Assembly: GCA_020025235.1 (NCBI GenBank)
Contig: JAHHSL010000015.1
Coordinates: 1-38,831 of the forward strand
DNA from: Ruthenibacterium sp.
Lineage (GTDB): Bacteria > Bacillota > Clostridia > Oscillospirales > Ruminococcaceae
Direction of reading: 5' to 3'
Length of the DNA: 38,831 nt
Positions 7,654 to 13,917 of this stretch are shown one piece after another. Every line of letters begins with the position of its first letter. Positions within the stretch are counted from its first letter, which is position 1. The notes beneath the pieces were generated by a model. The model searched no databases and was not told the origin of the DNA. It saw only the letters and a list, made by a program, of their open reading frames with translations. The translations under genes were made by a program, and so were the position numbers.

Positions 7654-8510
7654 GCTTCGGAATGCCAGAAAACGCCCGCGGCCTTTTTGGGGTATACGTC
7701 CGCAACGCCGACATTGCGGTAGCCGTATTTCCAGGCGTCGGCCTTCTGGTTTGCCTCCGGGGTGATGATCTTGGGTGCGACATGCTTTTCAAACTGGATG
7801 ACCGCCGGACGGTGCACGACCATGAAGTTCAGCTTTTTGCCCGCGTTCACAAAGCCGCCGTCCTCCTGCCCGCCGGAAACGCCGTCGCGCTGGGTGATCT
7901 CGGTGTAAAAGCGGCTCTGCGGCACCTTGGTGATGCTTGCAAATTCCGCAAGCACCGCACGGCTTGCACTGGTATCCAGATCCTCCACAAGCGCAAGCAG
8001 GCGCGGCAGGATGAACAGGTGGCGGTCTTCGGGCGGCACTTCGGCTTCGTCCATGGCGTCCTGCGCCTTGCGCAGTGCGGCGATCACGGCTTTGCCGTCC
8101 GCAAGCGCACCTGCGGCATGGCCGGTGCCGGCTGCCGATGCATACTGCGCAAAGCGGAAGGCATCCAGTTCCGGCACAACGCGGGTGCGGATAAATTCGC
8201 CCGCAAGACGCCCGAAGGCAACGCCTGCTGTTTCGGCGTTGTCCATGTTGTCCACGCTGAACATGCGGCCGCGGTCGAAATTGCATTTCAGGGTCTCGTT
8301 CGTCATGGTCACGTCGCCCTCGGCATAGCCGTCGGTGCGGCTGTACGCGCCCAGACCCTGCATGGAAAGCACCGGCACGATCAGCTCGTTGGCATTTGCG
8401 CCCTGTGCGCACAGCTCGGCAGCGCCGTCCAGCTTTGCGGTAAGGGATGCGGATGCATACACTTCATCCAGCATCGGAACATAGGTTTTGGCAAGTTCGA
8501 TCTGATTCAT
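7650..8510 (-). CDS. Phage major capsid protein, 286 aa
   Basis: Builds the head shell. It begins MNQIELAKTYVPMLDEVYASASLTAKLDG, the usual opening of the HK97-fold coat proteins of clostridial phages that lack a cleaved delta domain. The inner part 'GAYSRTDGYAEGDVTMTNETLKCNFDRGRMFSVDNMDNAET' and the later 'VVHRPAVIQFEKHVAPKII' are the P-domain and E-loop-type signatures that I recognise from this group. The start at 8510 lies behind AAGGAGG. It follows the scaffold gene, as expected for a coat protein with a separate scaffold. No protease gene is present between portal and capsid. Confidence 0.9.
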   Translation of the reverse strand: MNQIELAKTYVPMLDEVYASASLTAKLDGAAELCAQGANANELIVPVLSMQGLGAYSRTDGYAEGDVTMTNETLKCNFDRGRMFSVDNMDNAETAGVAFGRLAGEFIRTRVVPELDAFRFAQYASAAGTGHAAGALADGKAVIAALRKAQDAMDEAEVPPEDRHLFILPRLLALVEDLDTSASRAVLAEFASITKVPQSRFYTEITQRDGVSGGQEDGGFVNAGKKLNFMVVHRPAVIQFEKHVAPKIITPEANQKADAWKYGYRNVGVADVYPKKAAGVFWHSEA

Positions 8511-8519
8511 AGTTCCTCC

Positions 8520-8966
8520 TTAATCATCAAGCCCGAACGCGGCGCGAAGTGCGGCGCGCGGGCCGTTGTGAATGGGTGTGCCGCCCGAAGGCCGCACAAA
8601 TACGGGTGTTTTGCCGGCATCACCGGCAAAGGCTGCGGGGTCTTTTTCGCGGTAGCTGTTTACAAAATCGTCAAAGCCGCACAGCGCGTCGTTTTCCACC
8701 GCAAGCGATGCGGCTTTCAGTTCGGCGCAGAACGCCTTTTTCGCACTTTCGGAAGAAAAGCGCAGCCCGCTTACGGCGCTGTCGGCGGCGTGCGCATAGC
8801 GCGCATCCCCCAGTTGTGCTTTCAGCGCGGCGGTGTCCTCGCCGTACTTTTCCTCCCAGCGCTGCGCCGCAGCCTTGTGTTTTTCGATGTCGCGGCCGTT
8901 GAGCGCCATAACGGCGTCCAAAAGCTCCGGCGCAACACCGATTTCGGTCAGTTCCTCTCGTTTCAT
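8520..8966 (-). CDS. Phage scaffold protein (GP20-like), 148 aa
   Basis: Directs procapsid assembly. The protein is charged and helical (ALNGRDIEKHKAAAQRWEEKYGEDTAALKAQL), followed by 'SGLRFSSESAKKAFCAELKAA' and a Phe-Val-Pro-rich tail ending in GLDD. This order, coiled coil, 'F.S..AK.AF...L', then a variable C-terminus that binds the coat, is that of the phage minor structural GP20 scaffold family. The start is the ATG at 8966, with AAAGGAG upstream. It sits directly before the capsid gene. There is a 100-base gap before it, after the portal gene. Confidence 0.85.
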   Translation of the reverse strand: MKREELTEIGVAPELLDAVMALNGRDIEKHKAAAQRWEEKYGEDTAALKAQLGDARYAHAADSAVSGLRFSSESAKKAFCAELKAASLAVENDALCGFDDFVNSYREKDPAAFAGDAGKTPVFVRPSGGTPIHNGPRAALRAAFGLDD

Positions 8967-9068
8967 GGTAAACTCCTTTCGTCCTACGCTTTTTATGTGG
9001 TTGCATCACAGGAATAGAAAACGATCTGCCGCATCGGTACGTCCTGCGGCAGGGGACGGGGGCATGCG

Positions 9069-10496
9069 TCACGGCGCGGCGGGTGCAGCTTCCGGCGCAC
9101 TGTGTGCGCTTTGCGCCTGTGCGGCCTGTGCGGCGCGCTCACGGGCAGTTTCCTCCGGTTCGCCGTAAAAACGCATGCGGTATTCCCACCATGCGGCGGC
9201 GCCGTCCAGACAGTCGCGGCGCATCTGCTCGCGTTCGGCGGCGGTGTCCGTCACCACCGAATCCCCGAAGCGGAACGATGCTTCATACGCGCCCTCCGGG
9301 GCAAGATGATACAGTGTCGCATAGGTGTTCATGATGTCTACAAGGGCATGCAGGGCGTTCTCCATGCTCTTTTCGATGTCCGCCACGGCAGAATAGCTGC
9401 GCTGGCGGCTCATCTTGATCTCCTCGGCGGTTTTCGCGACGTTTTCGGGGTCGCTGAGCGTGCCGTAGGAAAGGCAGCAGGCAAATTCGATGCGCCGCAG
9501 AAGATTGTTCAGCCCGCTGAACAGGCTTTCGTCGCGGATCTGCGGGCTGAATACGGAATACAGATCGCCTCCGTCGCCCTTATCCACCGCAAGCTCGCGG
9601 AACAGCCGCTTTTGGTGCCGCGGCATGGAAAAGCCCTCGCGCCCGCCGATCTGCAGTGCGCCGACGCTCGCGTCCACAGCAAGTTCGCTGCCCTCGTATT
9701 CCCACAAAATGCGGTTGTACTGGCGGTCGGCTTCTTCGATCAGGCTGACGGCGCGGCTGTACACGGATACGCCAAGCGGGCTTGCAGGGTCGGTCTGGTT
9801 TGCAAACGGGATGCGCAGGTAGCAGAACAGCGGCGTACAAGGCGCGCTGCCGTCTGCAAGGCGCACGCCCCATTCCGGCGCAAGCGCGCTCCATTCCGGC
9901 ACGGCGGAAAGAGGGGTTTTTGTGCCGAGCCGTTCGCGGGAGCGCGAAACGAAAGCGGTGTTGTGCACAAAACAGCCATCGGGCTGCAGGGTGTGATATT
10001 CCAGCCGCGTGTACCATGCACCGCCCTGACGGCGCTGTTCGATGAATACGGCGTCCGTGATGACGCCGCGCGCATCCCAGCGCACGGGGATGAAGTTTTC
10101 CGGCTGGACAAAATCGACGGCGATCGCACCGCCCGTGACATAGGGCTTAAGGATGATGCCGCCGCAGGCCGCGGCGTATTCGCACTGCACGCGCATGGCG
10201 GCAAGCACGGGCTGCAGCTGCGCATCCAGATATTCCGCACGCGCGCTGCCGGCAACATGGCCGGAAAGCTCCACGGTGGCAAGGCGGGCGATCTCGCCTG
10301 CAATGGCGGCGGGAAGGCCGAGCGATTTCATGGCGGGGTCCGTGAGCCAGGGGGCATTTCCCCGGAAAAGCTGCGCCCATTCGGCGGCGCGGTCGGTGCC
10401 GTTTGACGCCGCCTCGGCTTCGGCTTCCGGCACGGGCGCCGTGCCCGAAAACAGGGTTTTGAGGATCGATAGGATTTCTTTGAATCGTTCGCCCAA
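9069..10496 (-). CDS. Phage portal protein, 475 aa
   Basis: Dodecameric DNA channel at the head vertex, partner of TerL and the connectors. The start is the TTG at 10496 (MGERFKEILSILKTLFSG) behind AAAGGAG. The central region with 'VQPENFIPVRWDARGVITDAVFIEQRR', 'SPLGVSVYSRAVSLIEEADRQYNRILWEYEGSELAVD' and 'SYGTLSDPENVAKTAEEIKMSRQRSYSAV' is the SPP1-gp6-type portal pattern, including the stem and crown helices. The Ala/Gln/Ser-rich tail (about the last 25 residues) is low complexity. It lies directly downstream of TerL; no MuF-type head morphogenesis gene follows. Confidence 0.93.
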   Translation of the reverse strand: MGERFKEILSILKTLFSGTAPVPEAEAEAASNGTDRAAEWAQLFRGNAPWLTDPAMKSLGLPAAIAGEIARLATVELSGHVAGSARAEYLDAQLQPVLAAMRVQCEYAAACGGIILKPYVTGGAIAVDFVQPENFIPVRWDARGVITDAVFIEQRRQGGAWYTRLEYHTLQPDGCFVHNTAFVSRSRERLGTKTPLSAVPEWSALAPEWGVRLADGSAPCTPLFCYLRIPFANQTDPASPLGVSVYSRAVSLIEEADRQYNRILWEYEGSELAVDASVGALQIGGREGFSMPRHQKRLFRELAVDKGDGGDLYSVFSPQIRDESLFSGLNNLLRRIEFACCLSYGTLSDPENVAKTAEEIKMSRQRSYSAVADIEKSMENALHALVDIMNTYATLYHLAPEGAYEASFRFGDSVVTDTAAEREQMRRDCLDGAAAWWEYRMRFYGEPEETARERAAQAAQAQSAHSAPEAAPAAP

Positions 10497-10510
10497 GCGT
10501 TTTCTCCTTT

Positions 10511-11758
10511 CTACTGCCCGCGCCTGCGCCAGACCGGATACAGCGCATAGCGCGCGGCGTCGATGTGATGATTGTCGCGGTCGGGCAGAACCTCGGTCAG
10601 TTCGCCGTCGCGCGCGCGCTCGTATTCGTACTCGGAAAATTCACGCGCCGAGCACGGACACCGCGCAGGGTCAATGATAATGGCGGAAAGTCCGGCCAGC
10701 CATTTGGTGGAATAGGCGACGCTGCCCGCGCCCTTTCCGGCAGGGCGGCACAGGATGCCGTAGCTGCGCCAGTCTGCGATGCTCTTCGGTTCGGCGGCGT
10801 CCGCCCAGACCGTTTCGGCGTTGTTCGCCCCGTGCGCTTTGGCAAGCGCGGCGGTCTGCTCGTTGTTTTTGCGGTAGGCGGTGGCTTCGTCAAACAGCGT
10901 CAGCACGCGGTGCGAAGCATCGTACCCCGCGCACACAAAGGCGAACGGATCGGGGAAAAAGCCCCAGTCTGCGCCGCGGTAGATGCGGTCGAACCCGGCG
11001 ATCTCCTCATCCGATACCGTGCGCAGATGCACGTTCGGGAACACCGATGCGCCGACGCCCGTGGCTTCGCCCAGATATTCGTGGCGGTAGGCGCTTTCGC
11101 TTTGTTCACGCAGCGCTTCGGCCTGTGCAAAAAACGTTTCGCCCAGCCATGCACGCGGCACGCTGCGGTAATCACTGTGGTGCACAAGGCGGTCGGGCTG
11201 CGGGCAGAGAAGGTCGCGGTTCGCCCAGTGGCCGGGGCGTATGGGCGGGTTGTTCGTTTCAAAGTTCCAGAACACCGTTCCCCCGCGCATGGTGGATTGC
11301 AGGATGCTGCGGATCTCGGCGCGGCTTTCAAACTGATCCTTCTCCTCAAAATGCGTGATGCCGATGTAGCCGAACGGCATTTTCAGCGATTTGAGCGCCA
11401 TGCGGTCGGCTGCGCCGCGAAACAGGATCCGCTGGCCTGTCGGGCGCAGGATCAGCGTCAGGCTGCTGCGCTTTTGAATCAGTTCCTGTCCCAGCCCAAG
11501 CATTTCCGCCGCCCAGACATACTGGGCATAGACGCTGTCCGCAAGCGTGTTTGCGGTTTTGCGCATCACAAGCGCGTGGCAGTCCGGGTGCCGCTTGAGC
11601 AGAAGAAAAACCTCGATGGCGACAAAGCTGGATTTGCAGCTGCCGCGCCCGCCCGTCAGGATGTAATGCGTGTGGCGGTGCGCCGTGATGTCGCGGTGCA
11701 CGCCGTAAAAGGCGGGTGCAATGCAGCGGGAAAGCGCCGATTTGTCACGCAGGGGCAT
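10511..11758 (-). CDS. Terminase large subunit, PBSX/XtmB type, 415 aa
   Basis: ATP-driven DNA packaging motor with nuclease. Residues 36-44 form the Walker A loop (GGRGSCKSS); HFEEKDQF further on provides the acidic Walker B region. The C-terminal nuclease half shows the expected Asp clusters in GADWGFFPDP, VWADAAEPKSI and DNHHIDAARYAL. The start is the ATG at 11758 (MPLRDKSALSRCIAP), 14 bases inside the small-terminase-like gene; both are on the same message. The length is near the 415-430 residues usual for PBSX-like TerL. All recognisable active-site residues are present, so packaging activity is likely intact. Confidence 0.95.
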   Translation of the reverse strand: MPLRDKSALSRCIAPAFYGVHRDITAHRHTHYILTGGRGSCKSSFVAIEVFLLLKRHPDCHALVMRKTANTLADSVYAQYVWAAEMLGLGQELIQKRSSLTLILRPTGQRILFRGAADRMALKSLKMPFGYIGITHFEEKDQFESRAEIRSILQSTMRGGTVFWNFETNNPPIRPGHWANRDLLCPQPDRLVHHSDYRSVPRAWLGETFFAQAEALREQSESAYRHEYLGEATGVGASVFPNVHLRTVSDEEIAGFDRIYRGADWGFFPDPFAFVCAGYDASHRVLTLFDEATAYRKNNEQTAALAKAHGANNAETVWADAAEPKSIADWRSYGILCRPAGKGAGSVAYSTKWLAGLSAIIIDPARCPCSAREFSEYEYERARDGELTEVLPDRDNHHIDAARYALYPVWRRRGQ

Positions 11759-12143
11759 GGTCGCCGCGCTTTTCTGCCAGCGCCGCCATTTCGTCTGCCG
11801 AAAGGATCGGCGCGTTCGGCACGTCGTCGATGATCGGCACGCCCGCAGCCTGCGCCGCTTCGCCCCACGCCTGCGGACGGCGCGAACGCAGCCAGAACAA
11901 AATGGAATCGTAATCCGGCGGCATATGCTTTTTCACTTCGATCACGCGCAGGACTTCGTCCTCGCGGATCTTTTTGCCGTGCTCGTCGTATTCAACGGTC
12001 TTGCACTTGCAGCTGTCCTCCTGCGTGTAGCTGTACCCCTTGGCCTTTTTCAAAAGCGCCTTTTCCACGGCGTTGTCCGCGCGGCACGCCGCGTCGGCGT
12101 CAGAACGCGGGCGGGGCTTTTTCGCACTGGGTGTGGTTGTCAA
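11745..12143 (-). CDS. Terminase small subunit-like protein, 132 aa
   Basis: Lies immediately upstream of and overlaps terL. The phrase 'NAVEKALLKKAKGYSYTQED...VIEVKKHMPPDYDSILFWLRSRRPQAWGE' matches the conserved C-terminal half of PBSX-type small terminases ('ALLKRALGY..., ...PPDTTAQIFWLKNRRPDKWRD'). I chose the TTG at 12143 because AAAAGGAGGGAGCGA lies just before it. The result starts MTTTPSAKKPRPRSDADAACRAD, so the N-terminal helix-turn-helix that normally recognises the packaging site is absent or replaced by a short basic arm. A longer start at 12245 only adds residues from another gene's frame. Confidence 0.8.
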   Translation of the reverse strand: MTTTPSAKKPRPRSDADAACRADNAVEKALLKKAKGYSYTQEDSCKCKTVEYDEHGKKIREDEVLRVIEVKKHMPPDYDSILFWLRSRRPQAWGEAAQAAGVPIIDDVPNAPILSADEMAALAEKRGDHAPA

Positions 12144-12330
12144 TCGCTCCCTCCTTTTCGCTTTCGCAAAGCGGCGGGTCAATGCCCAGCGCCCTGCGTT
12201 TTGCCGCAAGCGCTCTGGCATCTGCGGCGCGTGCACAGGGCACACGGCTGCAGATCGCGCGGTCCGGTGCGCCCCACGCCGCCCAAAGGCAGCCCGGGCA
12301 TACTGTGCGCTGCGGCTCGTTTGGTGTCAA
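12100..12330 (-). CDS. Small cysteine-rich phage protein, 76 aa
   Basis: A late-operon small protein that starts at a TTG at 12330 (MTPNEPQRTVCPGCLWAAWGAPDRAICSRVPC), with GGAG at about 11 bases. The CPGC...C...C arrangement looks like a compact zinc-binding knot and recalls short phage proteins carried just upstream of terminase genes ('C..C.WA.W......C....C'). It overlaps the start of the small terminase gene by 44 bases in another frame, so its last third is encoded in overlapping DNA. The role is unknown; possible functions are DNA binding or packaging regulation. Confidence 0.65.
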   Translation of the reverse strand: MTPNEPQRTVCPGCLWAAWGAPDRAICSRVPCARAADARALAAKRRALGIDPPLCESEKEGAIDNHTQCEKAPPAF

Positions 12331-12355
12331 GTTTTGCTCATCTCCTTTTCGTCGT

Positions 12356-12532
12356 TCAGTGCCAACGCACCGTGATGCAGCTTTCGCAGCCGACAGCGCT
12401 GCCGTCGCGTGCAAAATACTGCCGTTCGCCGTCGCACAGCGGCATGCCGCAGCATGGGCAGCGCGGCGGCGGGGCTGAACGGCTGCCGTAAAGGCGTGCT
12501 TCCAGCCGCTGCATCAGGCTTTCGGTGCGCAT
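12356..12532 (-). CDS. Zinc-ribbon-like phage protein, 58 aa
   Basis: First predicted gene of the minus-strand late operon. From the ATG at 12532 it reads MRTESLMQRLEARLYG then CPCCGMPLC...GCESC, a CxxC...C..C pattern like the small zinc-ribbon proteins (often 'CP.CG......G.V.GC..C') in early or pre-terminase positions of Firmicutes prophages. A GAAGAA sequence is a modest ribosome site. A stronger GGAGGG lies about 22 bases further upstream but has no usable start codon near it in this frame, so the true start may differ. Confidence 0.6.
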   Translation of the reverse strand: MRTESLMQRLEARLYGSRSAPPPRCPCCGMPLCDGERQYFARDGSAVGCESCITVRWH

Positions 12533-12581
12533 TTCTTCGCGTTTGGTGGAAAATCCCTCCTTTCTGTCCTGTTTATCGGAT

Positions 12582-12660
12582 GATTTTAGGAGTAAACTGA
12601 AACTGTATATCAAATTCTGCGCCGTACGCGGCGCCGCATGGCAGCCGTTTACTCTAAAAT
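12582..12660 (-). repeat. Nested inverted repeats in late-operon leader
   Basis: In the transcribed leader of the minus-strand phage operon, ATTTTAGAGTAAAC (12647-12660, read on minus) pairs with GTTTACTCCTAAAAT (12582-12597) with a one-base bulge. Between them GCGCCG-CGTA-CGGCGC (12619-12634) forms a second compact hairpin. The RNA would fold as a long closing stem around an inner hairpin just upstream of the first ribosome site. It could be an antiterminator, attenuator or protein-binding element. No U-tract follows, so it is not a simple terminator. Confidence 0.6.
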
Positions 12661-12719
12661 GCGTTGCGCAGTGCAACGATATAGATATGCATGTTGCTCT
12701 GCGCAACTCCGATGATGCC

Positions 12720-12747
12720 AGTATACCGCAGAAAAACAGAAAGTCAA
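12720..12747 (-). promoter_or_regulatory. Promoter of the phage late operon
   Basis: On the minus strand TTGACT (12742-12747) and TATACT (12720-12725) are separated by 16 bp, a strong sigma-A-type promoter. Transcription would start near 12713, producing a leader of about 180 bases before the first phage gene. Operator dyads flank it on both sides. Confidence 0.8.
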
Positions 12748-12777
12748 TGCGTTGCGCAACGGTATTTGAAATATCTG

Positions 12778-12806
12778 TTGCATTTTGGGAAAAATCAAGC
12801 TATAAT
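12778..12806 (+). promoter_or_regulatory. Promoter of the repressor-immA operon
   Basis: TTGCAT (12778-12783) and TATAAT (12801-12806) lie 17 bp apart on the plus strand, about 65 bases before the repressor start. The -35 box overlaps a GTTGC operator half site and an imperfect operator lies downstream, consistent with autoregulation. Confidence 0.8.
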
Positions 12807-12870
12807 GCAAAGTGGAAACAGCGTGCTGCGTTGCGCTGCGAAACACCAGAAAAATGAAAGGGGCAGTAAG

Positions 12871-13239
12871 ATGTCGGAAAACAAAACAGGATCGTTTACA
12901 ACGCTTGGGGAGCGGATCGCCGAACGCAGAAAGGCGAAGGAGTTTTCCCTGCAGCAGGTGGCGATCAAGGTCGGGGTGACGAAATCGACCATTCAGCGCT
13001 ATGAAAGCGGCGCGATCCATACGGTGAAGCAGCCGGTGGTGGAGGCCATTGCAAAAGCACTTTCCACCAGTGCGGAATACCTTATGGGTCAGACGGACGA
13101 TCCCGCGCCCGCGGAACTGGATGCGTTCACCTATGCGCTTTTCAACGAAACGCAGCCGCTTACGCAGGCCAATAAGGAAAAGCTGCTGGAAATGGCGCGT
13201 TTTTTCCGGCACGAGCAGGAAAAGGAGCAGGGATCGTAA
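12871..13239 (+). CDS. Xre-family phage repressor, 122 aa
   Basis: Probable lysogeny repressor. A Cro/cI-type helix-turn-helix spans roughly residues 11-70 (LGERIAERRKAKEFSLQQVAIKVGVTKSTIQRYESG...); the recognition helix region is VTKSTIQRYESG and the domain closes with ALSTSAEYLMGQTD. The C-terminal half is short and has no LexA-type Ser/Lys peptidase, so inactivation probably depends on the ImmA/IrrE peptidase encoded next to it. The start is the ATG at 12871, with GAAAGGGG upstream. It is transcribed away from the structural genes from its own promoter and faces a cluster of dyad operators. Confidence 0.9.
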   Translation: MSENKTGSFTTLGERIAERRKAKEFSLQQVAIKVGVTKSTIQRYESGAIHTVKQPVVEAIAKALSTSAEYLMGQTDDPAPAELDAFTYALFNETQPLTQANKEKLLEMARFFRHEQEKEQGS

Positions 13240-13278
13240 AGCGGTACACCGATAAGACATGGCAGGGAGGTGCATAAT

Positions 13279-13725
13279 GTGGTAACTCTGGCGGAAATCT
13301 ATGATGCGCTGCAGGCGCAGGATGTCCGGGTTTTTCTGTATGATATCGGGTTTGCGCCTGCTGCCACGATCGAAAGCGGCGGGAAATATGCCGTATTCTG
13401 TGACCCAAAGCTTCTGCGCACGACCGCGGCGCTCAAGGAATGTCTTGCGCACGAATGCGGGCACTGCGCCACGGGCACGACGCATCAGGTGTCCAGCCCG
13501 TGGGATCTGGTGGAAAAGCATGAATACAAAGCGAACCGCTGGGCGATCGAGCAGTTTCTGCCGTACCGTGCACTGTGTGATGCGATGCACAGCGGCATGA
13601 CAGAACCGTGGCAGCTTGCGGAATGGTTCGATATGCCGCAGGAGTTTATCGAACGGGCGATCGTCTATTATACCGAGGCACGGGGGCTGGATTTTTCCGA
13701 GCTTCCGGCGGCATGCTGTCGGTGA
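13279..13725 (+). CDS. ImmA/IrrE metallopeptidase, 148 aa
   Basis: Zinc peptidase of the type that cleaves or derepresses Xre-family repressors after DNA damage (ICEBs1 ImmA, PBSX XkdA). The motif LAHECGHCATG supplies HExxH and the helix with 'DLVEKHEYKANRWAIEQFLP' the third ligand Glu, both as in the family. I chose the GTG at 13279 since GGGAGG lies 8 bases upstream; a GTG at 13270 sits inside that ribosome site. It follows the repressor by 39 bases on the same strand. This repressor plus ImmA pair next to the terminase genes resembles the xre-xkdA arrangement of PBSX. Confidence 0.9.
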   Translation: MVTLAEIYDALQAQDVRVFLYDIGFAPAATIESGGKYAVFCDPKLLRTTAALKECLAHECGHCATGTTHQVSSPWDLVEKHEYKANRWAIEQFLPYRALCDAMHSGMTEPWQLAEWFDMPQEFIERAIVYYTEARGLDFSELPAACCR

Positions 13726-13737
13726 AGCGGAACTGTT

Positions 13738-13764
13738 TTCAACAAAAGACAGCAATTTGTTGAA
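13738..13764 (+). repeat. Inverted repeat after the immA-like gene
   Basis: TTCAACAAA and TTTGTTGAA form a 9-bp dyad with a nine-base loop, 13 bases beyond the peptidase stop codon. There is no clear U-tract after it; it could be a weak terminator or part of the phage boundary. Confidence 0.5.
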
Positions 13765-13805
13765 AGAAAAAGCCGGCGGAAAATCCGGGGAACATACATA
13801 AAAAA

Positions 13806-13841
13806 GAAAGCCCTCCTGTTTTGCGTGACAGGAGGGCTTTC
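13806..13841 (-). terminator. Intrinsic terminator (distal) downstream of recG
   Basis: GAAAGCCCTCCTGT pairs perfectly with ACAGGAGGGCTTTC around an eight-base loop. On the minus strand it is followed by a T-rich stretch (CTTTTTTAT). It also faces the end of the plus-strand immunity operon and may act there too. Confidence 0.75.
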
Positions 13842-13847
13842 CGGTTG

Positions 13848-13884
13848 AAAAAAACGGCAGGAACCGGAATGGGTCCTGCCGTTT
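13848..13884 (-). terminator. Intrinsic terminator of recG
   Basis: On the minus strand AAACGGCAGGACC pairs with GGTTCCTGCCGTTT (one-base bulge), followed by a run of seven T. It lies directly after the recG stop codon and, with the second hairpin, insulates the chromosomal operon from the phage block. Confidence 0.85.
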
Positions 13885-13917
13885 GCTGTTTTGAGTATCG
13901 TGCTGTAAAAAAGCAGT

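Larger units (their letters stand above)
12663..12844. promoter_or_regulatory. Repressor operator cluster (GTTGC/GCAAC dyads)
   Basis: Four related dyads occur between the divergent phage transcripts: GTTGC-N5-GCAAC at 12663-12677 and 12693-12707 (centres exactly 30 bp apart), the compressed palindrome CGTTGCGCAACG at 12750-12761, and an imperfect GTTGC-N5-GAAAC at 12830-12844. A half site GTTGC is at 12777-12781, overlapping the -35 box of the repressor promoter. Two sites lie just downstream of the late promoter start, one just upstream of its -35 box, and one downstream of the repressor promoter, so the repressor (12871-13239) could block the late operon and control itself. Confidence 0.75.
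1..13780. mobile_element. Prophage or phage-derived particle cluster (right part)
   Basis: A contiguous set of siphovirus structural and packaging genes (terminase, portal, scaffold, capsid, connectors, tail tube, tape measure, baseplate) lies on the minus strand, with a Xre repressor and ImmA/IrrE peptidase on the plus strand at the right end. The block abuts the recG terminators near 13.8 kb, so the right boundary is probably between 13,725 and 13,805. The left boundary, lysis genes and any integrase are outside the window. No replication or recombination genes lie between the immunity region and the terminase, where temperate phages usually carry them. I could not identify an attachment site because its partner would lie outside the window. 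Confidence 0.9.

Noticed and set aside
8967..9068. Short frames (13 and 19 codons) in the gap between portal and scaffold genes
   Set aside because: Ribosome sites are weak and neither is coupled to a neighbour; too short to support.
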